Origin: Hoylesella oralis ATCC 33269
GTDB taxonomy: Bacteria; Bacteroidota; Bacteroidia; Bacteroidales; Bacteroidaceae
Direction: 5' to 3'
Length of the DNA stretch: 64,000 nt
Assembly: GCF_000185145.2 (NCBI RefSeq)
Contig: NZ_GL833119.1
Span: forward strand, 1,615,464-1,679,463
Shown: piece after piece, positions 38,101-45,929 of the stretch
Layout of the letters: each line of letters begins with the position of its first letter
How positions within the stretch are numbered: position 1 is the stretch's first letter
The notes under the pieces: model-generated
Databases searched by the model: none
The model's input: the letters and a program-made list of their open reading frames with translations, nothing else
What the model was told of the DNA's origin: nothing
Position numbers and translations under genes: made by a program

Positions 38101-38496
38101 ACGGCGGCGGACATTAATTCGGCATTGACCGAATTAGAAAAAGAGGGTGTGCTTTACGATCATAACCTTACGCAGAAGAAATTGATTACTATGCTGAGAG
38201 AGCGACTTAAAGATAAGCGTGTGGAAGATTGGTTCTCAGACCGATGGACGATATTTAATGAATGTTCGATCGTACATCTTGATGGAAGCAATGATAGGGT
38301 GGTGGAACACCGTCCCGACAGGGTGCTGACTGATGGTAAAGAGATGATAGTCATCGACTTTAAGTTTGCTGTACAGCGAGAAGAGCACCATGCTCAAGTA
38401 AGACAATACATGGCATTGCTTCGCGATATGGGGTATCGGAATGTGTCGGGATATCTATGGTATGTGTATAGTAATATAATAAGCGAAGTGAGATGA
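35188..38496 (+). CDS. AddA/RecB-type helicase-nuclease (UvrD-like helicase plus PD-(D/E)XK)
   Basis: A protein of 1102 residues when started at 35188 (MENNSGLDLF); the reading frame is open further upstream but that would include the promoter. Walker A is ASAGTGKT at 35-42. Motif II is IDEFQDT, followed by QSIYRWRSGDW. Late motifs are TIHKSKGLEF and LLYVAFTRAK. A C-terminal nuclease signature, HRPDRV...MIVIDFK, is at about 1041-1059. It is the helicase half of an AddAB/RecBCD-like complex that processes double-strand breaks for homologous recombination. The stop overlaps the next gene by 4 bp. Confidence 0.9.
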   Translation: MENNSGLDLFHKGLETQTCSGVVQNRYRPITVYKASAGTGKTFTLATRYIKLLIDNPDSFRNILAVTFTNKATEEMKMRILSQLYGIAHHLPDSEEYLNKVIEITGATEEYIASQAKVALSNLVHNYSYFRVETIDTFFQSILRNLARELDLTANLRIELNDRQIEQQAVDTLIEELVPASKELGWIMSYIRENISDDKSWNIIGLLKRFGENIFKDFYRQNEGELTEKLKQKGFFKEYTDKLRAVRDKAKDNLLTIAETFFDILSANGIDIADFNYGKSGVCGYFIKLRNGVFEDNELLKTRVTDALEEPMNWVKKGDRIQGSPLLNLVQSELLPLLLDAERIRPKQLTLYKSADITLKHLNQLRLLSSIEAKVREMNADANRFLLSDTQALLSSLIDESDSPFIFEKIGTQLHHVMIDEFQDTSTIQWRNFKVLLDECMSHEDTENLIVGDVKQSIYRWRSGDWRLLNDIEKEFPTADTSTMIERLDVNYRSEANVVNFNNAFFKAAANWEYRKVEEDNAVEAGQLNRAYADVEQKLPAGKPTKGYVHIELLPQKDYHDKMMVRLKEALEELIEHHVPLNKIAIIIRSNGIIQEVADYFMREMPDVRLVSDEAFRLDASLAVNIIIDALHVLMHPNDRLAIANLAKAYCKVTSGSVYSESTLIGDREDMTVLLPKDFSNYTDSLVRLPLRDLVEKLYIIFNLGSLQHEDAYLCSFYDQLNSYISDNVSDIDSFVEYWNETIHSKTIAGDEIDGIRLITIHKSKGLEFEHVIMPFCDWQLEKVSTIWCKPTEAPFDELPLVPIDFVAKQMRSTIYEQDYLHEHLQNVVDNLNLLYVAFTRAKCSLQVFGKRGKSGIRTELIETCLPIVTDTLEKCVLVGDIENAEEIVSLEYGSLEDYSQNNKKTNISRNVFKQPIDTENIDIVSFDMNVEFRQSNKSRSFIENVEEEEETLPDYVKIGSILHNVLSNIRTAADINSALTELEKEGVLYDHNLTQKKLITMLRERLKDKRVEDWFSDRWTIFNECSIVHLDGSNDRVVEHRPDRVLTDGKEMIVIDFKFAVQREEHHAQVRQYMALLRDMGYRNVSGYLWYVYSNIISEVR

Positions 38497-41414
38497 AAGC
38501 ATTTTTAGAATATGTGGCAGAGGACATCATTCGTAAATACGGCACAAACCTATCGAAGATAGTTGTCGTTTTTCCGAACAAACGTGCCTCGCTTTTCATG
38601 AATGAATATTTGGTTCGTGTGGCCGGAAAGCCCATTTGGGCCCCGACATACATCACTATAAGCGAATTATTCAGACGGCATTCCAAGTTAATGGAAGGCG
38701 ATCAAATCAAGTTGATATGCGATTTGCATAAAACATTCACAGCTTGTACTAAAATTGACGAGACATTGGATCATTTTTATGGATGGGGACAATTGCTGTT
38801 GGCCGATTTCGATGATTTGGATAAGAACATGGCAGATGCTCATCAGGTGTTCGCTAATCTGAAGAATATTCATGAGTTTGATGATGTTTCTTACCTTACG
38901 GATAATCAGAAAAAAGCCTTACAAAAATTCTTCAACAATTTTAATGAAGAGCATAATTCGGAGTTAAAGCAGCGTTTCTTGTCACTTTGGAGCAATTTTG
39001 AGACGATCTATCATGACTATAATCTTTGTTTGGAACGTCAGGGATTGGCCTATGAAGGAGCCTTGTATCGTAAGGTTGTTTTAGATAAAGATATCGTCTT
39101 TGAGTATGATACCTATATATTTGTCGGCTTCAACATGATGCAGAAAGCGGAATTAACCATCTGTGATCGGCTAATGAAGGAGGGGAAAGCCCGGTTTTAT
39201 TGGGATTTCGACCGCTATTTTATGCCTAAGTCACCGGCACATAATACCCATGAGGCCGGTCATTTCGTATCACAGTACCTGTCTCGTTATCCTAATGAAC
39301 TCGATGTGACGGATGGAGCTATTTATGATAATTTGAACCGAAAACAGGAGATAACCTACCTGTCAGCAACGACAGAAGATGCTCAAGCCCGATATATAAG
39401 CCGATGGCTGCAAGACGAGAAGCGCGTGCAGGCAGGACGAAAGACTGCTATAGTGCTTGCAGATGAAGGTTTACTTCAAACAGTTATCCATTGTTTGCCG
39501 GATACTGTTAAGAATGTGAACATAACCACGGGATATCCATTAACGTTATCGCCGGTTTCTTCTTTCATAAATACATTGATTCAATTGCAGACCGTGGGGC
39601 ATGTTTCGAATACAGATAAGTTTCGTTTGCGTAATGTGAGTGCGGTGTTGAGGCATCCGTATGCGGTATTTGTATCGGAAAACTGTGTAGACTTGCTAAA
39701 GAATTTACAGGAGAATAGACGTTATTATCCTTCGATACGAGAGCTTGCAACGGATGATAACTTAGCTTTTCTTTTCAAAGATATCAGTCGTCTTGACGGT
39801 GATCGCAACTTACAGTTGGCAAATTGGATGATTGAATTGCTAAGACGTATCGGCATTCGGGCAAAAGAAGATTACGATCCGCTGTTTAAGGAGTCCTTAT
39901 TCCGTATGTACACGTTGCTTAACAGGTTGGCGGGGCTCATTGAAAATGGTGATCTTACGGTAGATGGCGTTACTTTTCAGCGGCTGATTTCGCAGTTGAT
40001 ACAGTCTACGAGTATACCTTTTCACGGAGAACCAGCTATTGGCTTGCAGATTATGGGGGTACTCGAAACGCGAAATCTCGACTTCGATCACATTCTTGTA
40101 TTGTCATGCAACGAAGGAAACATGCCCAAGGGAGTGAATGATGCCTCATTTATTCCTTATTCTATTCGTAAGGCATTCGGTTTGACAACCATAGATAATA
40201 AGGTGGCGATATATGCTTACTATTTCTATAGTCTGCTGCAACGAAGTTCCGATATAACGCTTGCATACAATACGGCTGCCGAAGATGGAAAGACCGGAGA
40301 GATGAGCCGTTTCATGTTGCAGCTGATGATAGAGAGCGAATTCAATATCAAATACGTAATGTTGAGGGCTGGGCAAAAGGTCGTAATGCCACATCGAACG
40401 CCGATAGAAAAGACAGATGAGATAATAACGATATTGAATTCGTTTACAAAAATATCGCCCACGGCGATCAATAGATACCTGCGTTGCCAGCTTCAATTCT
40501 ACTATAATATGGTGTTGGGGATAAAGGAACCAGACGAGGACGAAGGAGGCGAGATCGATAATCGTATATTCGGTAATATCTTCCATCGCAGTGCAGAACT
40601 GGCATATTTACATTTTGCATCGAAAGAAGAAATAGAAGAAGCAGATGGCAAATTAAAACTAATCCGTTCGTTGCAAATACGTAAGGAAGATTTGGATGCC
40701 TTGTTGAACAATAAAGCTGTGATTGCAGAGATTGTAGACAGAGCTTTCGCCGAAGAATTATTTAAGTTGAAAGAAAAGCATGCATCGATAGAATATAATG
40801 GACTTCAGATAATTAATCGGGAAGTTATTATTGGATATTTGAGACAATTGTTAGAGATAGACAGACGATTGGTGCCGTTTACGATTAAAGCATTGGAGCA
40901 AGACGTCTATGCAACCATAGAGTTCCCCGTCTTAGGAGAAAGTAGAGTACTTAAGATTGGCGGGTATATCGACCGATTGGATGAGGTGAAGCGTGATGAA
41001 ACGGGGCGGTACATACGGGTGATAGACTATAAAACGGGCAATACGCCATCGAAAACAACCAATACTATTGAAGACGTATTTTCAACGGATGATATTTCTT
41101 TGAGGCATACGGATTATTTTCTACAGTCTATTTTTTACTCAATTATCGTGCGGCATAGTGAACAATGGAACGATAGAAGACTGCCTGTAAGTCCGGCATT
41201 GCTATTCATACAGCATTCGATGGGCGAGAATTATGATCCTGTTTTGAAGCTGGGTAAGGAGAAGATCAATGATGTGGAGGAGTACTATGAAGAGTTTAAG
41301 GAGCGTTTGAAGAACGTGTTGAGGGAGATATTCGATCCAAAAACAGACTTTAGTCCAACGCCTGATACCAAGAGATGCAATGCTTGTCCGTACAATCGGT
41401 TATGCGGAATATAA
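38493..41414 (+). CDS. AddB-type nuclease (PD-(D/E)XK, iron-sulfur)
   Basis: A 973-residue partner of the upstream helicase. The N-terminal part resembles an inactivated helicase (IVVFPNKRASLFMNEYL); VLSCNEGNMPKG is a typical AddB block. The nuclease domain near the C-terminus has GGYIDRLDEVK and then IRVIDYKTG. Four cysteines, Cys665 in YLRCQLQFYYN and Cys962, Cys965 and Cys971 at the extreme end, fit the [4Fe-4S] staple of AddB-type nucleases. It forms a two-gene operon with the helicase, closed by a perfect terminator. Confidence 0.88.
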   Translation: MKAFLEYVAEDIIRKYGTNLSKIVVVFPNKRASLFMNEYLVRVAGKPIWAPTYITISELFRRHSKLMEGDQIKLICDLHKTFTACTKIDETLDHFYGWGQLLLADFDDLDKNMADAHQVFANLKNIHEFDDVSYLTDNQKKALQKFFNNFNEEHNSELKQRFLSLWSNFETIYHDYNLCLERQGLAYEGALYRKVVLDKDIVFEYDTYIFVGFNMMQKAELTICDRLMKEGKARFYWDFDRYFMPKSPAHNTHEAGHFVSQYLSRYPNELDVTDGAIYDNLNRKQEITYLSATTEDAQARYISRWLQDEKRVQAGRKTAIVLADEGLLQTVIHCLPDTVKNVNITTGYPLTLSPVSSFINTLIQLQTVGHVSNTDKFRLRNVSAVLRHPYAVFVSENCVDLLKNLQENRRYYPSIRELATDDNLAFLFKDISRLDGDRNLQLANWMIELLRRIGIRAKEDYDPLFKESLFRMYTLLNRLAGLIENGDLTVDGVTFQRLISQLIQSTSIPFHGEPAIGLQIMGVLETRNLDFDHILVLSCNEGNMPKGVNDASFIPYSIRKAFGLTTIDNKVAIYAYYFYSLLQRSSDITLAYNTAAEDGKTGEMSRFMLQLMIESEFNIKYVMLRAGQKVVMPHRTPIEKTDEIITILNSFTKISPTAINRYLRCQLQFYYNMVLGIKEPDEDEGGEIDNRIFGNIFHRSAELAYLHFASKEEIEEADGKLKLIRSLQIRKEDLDALLNNKAVIAEIVDRAFAEELFKLKEKHASIEYNGLQIINREVIIGYLRQLLEIDRRLVPFTIKALEQDVYATIEFPVLGESRVLKIGGYIDRLDEVKRDETGRYIRVIDYKTGNTPSKTTNTIEDVFSTDDISLRHTDYFLQSIFYSIIVRHSEQWNDRRLPVSPALLFIQHSMGENYDPVLKLGKEKINDVEEYYEEFKERLKNVLREIFDPKTDFSPTPDTKRCNACPYNRLCGI

Positions 41415-41417
41415 ACA

Positions 41418-41450
41418 AAAGAGCCGTTAAGACAATCTTAACGGCTCTTT
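41418..41450 (+). terminator. Perfect terminator after the addAB-like pair
   Basis: A 15-bp perfect stem (AAAGAGCCGTTAAGA at 41418-41432 with its complement at 41436-41450) and a 3-nt loop. A-rich on the left and T-rich on the right, so it can act in both directions. It marks the edge between the core region and the accessory region. Confidence 0.9.
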
Positions 41451-41541
41451 GCGGTGCGTACGAGAGACTCGAACTTGAGTCTGTAACACATTGTATCATA
41501 ACTACTTTTATCGGTCTCATTTTTATGTGGAGCACAAAAGA

Positions 41542-41643
41542 ATGATTCAGTATATCATACTTTTTGCCCACCGCGTAGTAAAAAAGCAAGACAACCTGTC
41601 CGAGTTCCGTGACTTGATGGAGGCTATTGAGAAAAAAGATTGA
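41542..41643 (+). other. Short ORF in the decayed integrative-element segment
   Basis: A 33-codon ORF (MIQYIILFAHRVVKKQ...) followed 6 bp later by the HTH pseudogene. Not recognised as a family. It may be a fragment or a short real gene of the former element. The 90 bp before it (41451-41541) show no gene. Confidence 0.25.
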
Positions 41644-41649
41644 CACGTG

Positions 41650-42049
41650 ATGACAGATAGTAACATGCTCCCCGCATCCTTTTTGGAAGATATACATTCC
41701 TTGAAAGAAAGTATGGATCGGATTACAGGTTTCATGCTTGAACTTAAACGGGACTATGCAGTTTTGGAAGAAAAGATCGAATTGAATTCTTCCGATATTC
41801 TGCGGCTTCTCGGCATATCCAAAGCCTCATTGGCACGATGGAGAAATAGCAAGGACATCCCCTACCGTTATGTCTCCTGTAATCATGTGGTTTATCCCTT
41901 CAAAGGGTTGTATATTGCAATCAAGACAGGACGCGCTTCCCTTCAAAGGCTTTCGGAGAGTGGAAGCCTTGCAAAGACTCAATGCCTACAAGGACGGTAT
42001 CCTGAAAGGTTACATGGGAGACGCACAAATATTATCCGAGGAACTATGA
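41650..42049 (+). pseudogene. Frameshifted helix-turn-helix protein of a Bacteroidales integrative element
   Basis: The first 103 codons encode MTDSNMLPASF...LKRDYAVLEEK, then SSDILRLLGISKASLARWRN and YVSCNHVVYPFKGLYIAIKTG. This is the HTH-17/excisionase-like regulator common in Bacteroidales conjugative and mobilisable elements. Near 41955-41960 the frame shifts by one base: the expected C-terminus (VEALQRLNAYKDGILKGYMG...) continues in the next frame from 41960 and ends at the TGA at 42047-42049. The complete protein would be about 132 residues. The original stop overlaps the next gene start (ATGA), so gene order is preserved although the gene is broken. Confidence 0.75.
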
Positions 42050-42190
42050 ACATTAAGGAAGAAATATTGGAACGCACGAACAGGGGATTGGAAGTCTTCT
42101 GTTTCTACATGCCGATTGATTTTGTCCCAAAACGGAATTTCCGAAATCCACTATATGAGGACAAACGGGCTTCCTGCAGTATCTACCACT
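42046..42190 (+). pseudogene. Truncated start of an integrative-element gene (toprim/DUF6371-like)
   Basis: Begins MNIKEEILERTNRGLEVF and continues through FVPKRNFRNPLYEDKRASCS, the N-terminus of a protein family that normally follows the HTH gene in Bacteroidales mobile elements and is built around a zinc-finger/toprim-like region. Similarity stops near 42185, where the sequence runs into the 3' end of an oppositely oriented gene, so about 48 codons remain. The junction marks a deletion or insertion boundary. Confidence 0.6.
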
Positions 42191-42204
42191 ACTACTACGC
42201 CCGA

Positions 42205-43206
42205 CTACTGCCTCTCCACCAGCAGTGCCACGAGGTGTTGCCTGAGGTCTTCCTTCTGCGGCACATTCAACTTCCTGCGGATGTGGTTGCGCGTTACATC
42301 GATGTTGTTCTCCGTTTTATCGAGCAGTAGGCTGATTTCGCCCCGCTTCTTCCCAGCGAGGATGAGACGGCACACATCCGTTTCCGATTTAGTAAGACAA
42401 GGGAAAAGTTGGGCGAGGTCGCAGTCGTCCATCAAGTGGTTCTTCAGATGCAGGCGCACGGCGTTGACGAGGTTGCGTTGCGATTTCGGCTTGAGCATGG
42501 AAAACAGGCGGTCGGTGTCCTCGGGCGACGGGTGGTCGTTGCTGCTCATGCGCAGATAGGCCTCTATCTCCCGTTTGTTCAGCCTGACGGCGTGCATCAA
42601 TGCCGTCTCACGGTGGTGCAGGTCGGTATTCTCTTTCGACACGCTCATCACATTGTGCTGCAGCAGTTCGCCCAGCACACAAAGGAAAAACTGCACGAAA
42701 AGGAAGAAACCGAACAGTTGCCAAAGCGCAGGCTCGTGAAGATAAGAGGCTATACAACCGTAGCTGGTCACGCTGATGATGGAGACGACGAAGGGGGTGA
42801 ATCGGACAAAGCTCATCACAAGGAAGAAGATCGCCAGCAGCGATGTTATCTGATTGATAAGGATGAGCTGCAGAAAATAGTCGGGGCGCACCGTAGCGAA
42901 ATAAAAGAAGCGCACGGCGATGGTGCACTGCGCCACGAGCGCCACGAGCGAGAAAGCCTTGGAAAGCGTTAACCGCCGCGTGAGGTAGAGCGAAAGCGAA
43001 AGGAGGCACGCCGCCAGATGGATGCCGCTCATCGTCTGTGGCACCTCTTCCTGCGAACCTCCAAGCCCCATGAACTGCAAAGAGATGACGGTAACAACGA
43101 GAACGGAGTGCAGCAAATATACGATAATGCGGTGCCGCTCGATGGTGTTTTCGGCACGCGACCGCAGGAAGGCCGAAACTTTTTCACTGAGGTAATGAGT
43201 GATCAT
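42205..43206 (-). CDS. Six-TM membrane protein with C-terminal LuxR-type HTH
   Basis: A 333-residue protein. About six hydrophobic helices fill residues 25-185 (for example IIVYLLHSVLVVTVISLQF and LLAIFFLVMSFVRF). A helical linker follows. Residues 265-330 form a LuxR/GerE-type DNA-binding domain (LTKSETDVCRLILAGKKRGE, then ISLLLDKTENNIDVTRNHIRRKLN). This is a membrane-embedded one-component regulator; its signal is unknown. It points away from the large surface-protein cluster and has its own promoter. It is a candidate regulator of that cluster by proximity only. Confidence 0.8.
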   Translation of the reverse strand: MITHYLSEKVSAFLRSRAENTIERHRIIVYLLHSVLVVTVISLQFMGLGGSQEEVPQTMSGIHLAACLLSLSLYLTRRLTLSKAFSLVALVAQCTIAVRFFYFATVRPDYFLQLILINQITSLLAIFFLVMSFVRFTPFVVSIISVTSYGCIASYLHEPALWQLFGFFLFVQFFLCVLGELLQHNVMSVSKENTDLHHRETALMHAVRLNKREIEAYLRMSSNDHPSPEDTDRLFSMLKPKSQRNLVNAVRLHLKNHLMDDCDLAQLFPCLTKSETDVCRLILAGKKRGEISLLLDKTENNIDVTRNHIRRKLNVPQKEDLRQHLVALLVERQ

Positions 43207-43235
43207 TGTTGTCGTTTTACTTTTTATAACGACTG

Positions 43236-43266
43236 CAAAGATACATTTTTATTCTCTTTTCTCCAA
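43236..43266 (-). promoter_or_regulatory. Promoter of the membrane LuxR-type regulator
   Basis: On the minus strand TATCTTTG occupies 43243-43236 and a TTG lies at 43266-43264, spacing 20 bp, 30 bp before the start at 43206. Confidence 0.65.
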
Positions 43267-43557
43267 TCTTTTTATTAAGTGTTTTTAAGGGGATATTAAG
43301 GTATTTAGGGTGCGATGACGCCTTTAAAATAGCCTTTCTACTAAAAAGTTCAAATTCACAACTCGCTTTTTGTTATTTTTGTATAGTCTTTTGCTGTTCT
43401 CGCAGAAATATTCCTTGCGGAATAGCACGGAAGCGAACCGTCCGACATGCGAAATTCAGCAGACAGGAATGTGATATGAGAAAACAAGAACATAGAAATA
43501 TTTTTAATTCATAATCAGCCAAAAAAGTTATTCATAAAGTGAACGAGATTATGTCAA
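43267..43557. other. Intergenic stretch between divergent regulators
   Basis: About 290 bp with no recognisable gene. It contains a weak hairpin near 43409-43425 (ATTCC...GGAAT). Confidence 0.4.
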
Positions 43558-43671
43558 ATGAAAACAACAGACCTCATTCGGAGGCTCTGTCTCTTCCTCT
43601 TTGTCCTGATGCTGGTGGCGCCGGCAGGGGTGGAAAACAGCTCAAACAGGGCTGTCGTTGCTACAACCTGA
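43558..43671 (+). pseudogene. Orphan signal peptide of a fifth surface-protein paralogue
   Basis: A 37-codon ORF starting MKTTDLIRRLCLFLFVLML and continuing VAPAG. It is the same signal peptide as on the four large proteins downstream (compare TKNIIQRLCLFLFALVL and ITIQRLCLFLFVLVL), but it ends after a few unrelated residues. The conserved DNA of the leader, including the GGAGGCTCTGTCTC core, is retained. It looks like the 5' remnant of a deleted paralogue, or a spare cassette end. It lies just upstream of the TPR-AraC regulator. Confidence 0.7.
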
Positions 43672-43746
43672 GGGATATACTTTAGGGGGAAAAGGGCAAT
43701 AAACCTGTTACATCTATGAATCTGAAAAACTGAAAATATACTGAAA

Positions 43747-45486
43747 ATGAAACATTTTATCACATTGCTGTTTATCATTACACTCTCCGTGGGAAGAATG
43801 TGTGCCACCACTCCGACTGATTCCGTGCGGACAGAGATGAAGCATCTCAAAGGAGAACAACTTTTACAGGCTTACAGATATCTTTGCCGGTTAGCAGCCG
43901 CTGAAGATAACATGAACTATGAATTACGCTGTATCCGTGAATATCTTGCCGAAGCCTTACGACAAAAAGACAAGGAGGCAGAAGCCCAGGCACGCGTCAC
44001 CCAGCTGTATTGTTATTACAACTACGAGATGACCGACAGCATAAAACACTATTTGCCCGAAGTTCTCAGTGCCATGAAAAAGAACGGGACATGGGATTAT
44101 TACTACAATGCGTGGAACGTGCTGATAGAAAGTTATCTCTACGAAGACAAAGTGCAGACCGCATTGCTCGAAGCCCAAAAAATGTATGCCGATGCGCGAA
44201 GAAGAAAGAGCAACTATGGCTTGGGCACTTCCACCTATGGCTTGGCATGTATCTACCAGACAATGGGGCGTTTCAAGGAAGCGGAAAAGACCATTGAGGA
44301 AAGTATAGCCGCCCTCTCCACAGAAGATGAGATTTCTCAATTGCTCTCTGCCTATAACGTTTTGGGCGAAATACTCGACGGACTCGGAAAATATGAAAAG
44401 CTAAGAGTGAAAAGCGCAGAATGGAAAGCGGTCATCGACAAATACAAGCAGGAAGCTCTGAAGAAAGGTAACACGCCGTTACTCAACGGACGCTATCTCT
44501 ACTGCACGCTGGCGGCTGCCATTGCAGAATTAGAGACGGGGCATTACGACCGGGCAAAGGGATTGCTGCAGCTGGCTGAGAAATATGCCGAAGGGCGCAA
44601 GTCCGTCGCCCGCTTCAAACTCCTTCAAGTGAAAGCCCGCTACTATGCAGCCACAAAACAGTACGACCGCGCGATTGCCTGCAACAACGAGAACATGGGC
44701 ATCATGACTGCCGCCGGCGACTCCGTCAGCTTGCTCACCGTGCAGATGCAGCAAGCTGATTTATACACGGAGGCAGGGCGGTACAAGGAAGCGGCAGAAA
44801 TGTACAGAGTCGTCATCCCACACAAGGACAAACTGCGCAATACCGAGCTTGCCAATCAGCTCGACGAACTGCGCACCATCTTCGAGGTGGACAAGCTCAT
44901 GCTCCGCAACGAGGTTATCACCACGCGCCTGTATCTCTCGCTCATCATCGTGGCATTATTGCTTGTTGCCGTTATCCTGTACATCATCTACACCCGACGC
45001 TTGCGCCGCAAAAACAGGGCTTTGTACGACTCCATTCTATTATACCGCAAGGCAGAAAGCGATATGGAGACCGCCGCAAGGCTTGTTCCGGAAGAGGAGC
45101 TTGACCGCGAGGGGAAAATCTACCGCCAGTTATGCGATCTGATGCAGAATGAGAAAATCTATAAAAACACGGAGTTGAACCGCGATATTCTGTCAAAGCA
45201 GATTGGAACAAATGCCGTCTATATCACCAATGCCGTGCGCAAGTATGCCGACGGAGCCACCATCAGCGAGTTTATCAACGGCTACCGGCTGCGGCACGCG
45301 GCTTCGCTGCTCACCAACAATCCAGACTTGAACATCAACGAGGTAGAATATATGTCAGGATTTAATTCCCGAGCCACATTCAACCGCTGCTTCCGCGCTT
45401 TCTACGGAATGTCGCCTTCTGAATATAAATCTATTTCCAGAGAGAAAAAGAACAACCGAAAGGACCCGCCCGATGACATGTCGTAA
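43747..45486 (+). CDS. Membrane-anchored TPR regulator with C-terminal AraC HTH
   Basis: A 579-residue protein: signal peptide 1-20, several TPR-like helical repeats filling residues 35-375 (for example GTSTYGLACIYQTMGRFKEAEKTIEES), one transmembrane helix near 395-415 (LYLSLIIVALLLVAVILYII), then a short linker and an AraC-type DNA-binding domain (ILSKQIGTNAVYITNAVRKY and INEVEYMSGFNSRATFNRCFRAFYGMSPSEYK). The layout, with a periplasmic sensor and cytoplasmic HTH on one chain, is widespread in Bacteroidales. Signal unknown. It lies immediately before the surface-protein cluster in the same orientation and is the best candidate for its regulator. Confidence 0.88.
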   Translation: MKHFITLLFIITLSVGRMCATTPTDSVRTEMKHLKGEQLLQAYRYLCRLAAAEDNMNYELRCIREYLAEALRQKDKEAEAQARVTQLYCYYNYEMTDSIKHYLPEVLSAMKKNGTWDYYYNAWNVLIESYLYEDKVQTALLEAQKMYADARRRKSNYGLGTSTYGLACIYQTMGRFKEAEKTIEESIAALSTEDEISQLLSAYNVLGEILDGLGKYEKLRVKSAEWKAVIDKYKQEALKKGNTPLLNGRYLYCTLAAAIAELETGHYDRAKGLLQLAEKYAEGRKSVARFKLLQVKARYYAATKQYDRAIACNNENMGIMTAAGDSVSLLTVQMQQADLYTEAGRYKEAAEMYRVVIPHKDKLRNTELANQLDELRTIFEVDKLMLRNEVITTRLYLSLIIVALLLVAVILYIIYTRRLRRKNRALYDSILLYRKAESDMETAARLVPEEELDREGKIYRQLCDLMQNEKIYKNTELNRDILSKQIGTNAVYITNAVRKYADGATISEFINGYRLRHAASLLTNNPDLNINEVEYMSGFNSRATFNRCFRAFYGMSPSEYKSISREKKNNRKDPPDDMS

Positions 45487-45567
45487 AGAAACTTGCCCAT
45501 TCTTTACGAATTACAAATATGACACATCTTTTTACAACCATGAAACACCCCATCGTTCTTCGTTTGA

Positions 45568-45575
45568 TAACTTTG
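45568..45575 (+). promoter_or_regulatory. Putative -7 element before the GIY-YIG-like gene
   Basis: TAACTTTG at 45568-45575, 25 bp before the start at 45600. No clear -33 partner. Confidence 0.45.
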
Positions 45576-45599
45576 CAACAAAACTAATAAATAGCAAAG

Positions 45600-45863
45600 A
45601 TGAAGAAGACCTGTTGGGTATATATCTTAAAAAATGAACAAGACGAGATCATCATTGGCTTTTCACTTGAGATGGATAAAAAGTTCATCGAAATCACCAT
45701 GCGAAAGGAAAAGCTGTCTTATCTCCGTCCTTTTGAAGAACCGTTCGACGGCTTGGCCCACAAGCATCTTTTGGATTCCCTTTCCAAAGACACGATCAAC
45801 CATCTTGTACGACGTAACCGGGGACAGACAGAAACATACAAGGAAGTCTTCCGGAAAACGTAG
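45600..45863 (+). CDS. Small GIY-YIG-like protein, probably degenerate
   Basis: An 87-residue protein. The start KKTCWVYILKNEQDEIIIGFS resembles the first strands of GIY-YIG nucleases (VYI at 7-9, IIIG at 17-20 in place of YIG). The usual catalytic arginine and later glutamate are not evident, and the second half (RPFEEPFDGLAHKHLLDSLS) is not diagnostic. It may be an inactive relative or an unrelated small protein. It is followed by the first large surface protein after 66 bp. Confidence 0.5.
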   Translation: MKKTCWVYILKNEQDEIIIGFSLEMDKKFIEITMRKEKLSYLRPFEEPFDGLAHKHLLDSLSKDTINHLVRRNRGQTETYKEVFRKT

Positions 45864-45929
45864 TAACTACGCCACGCTCCCCGATAACCAAAAGAATATT
45901 TAATTTTTTAATTTCAATTTTAATTTAAT

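Noticed and set aside
41451-41500. Possible tRNA remnant or attachment site after the addAB terminator (sequence like GAGACTCGAACTTGAGTC)
   Set aside because: The T-loop-like bases are there, but the T stem does not pair and no acceptor or anticodon arm can be built.
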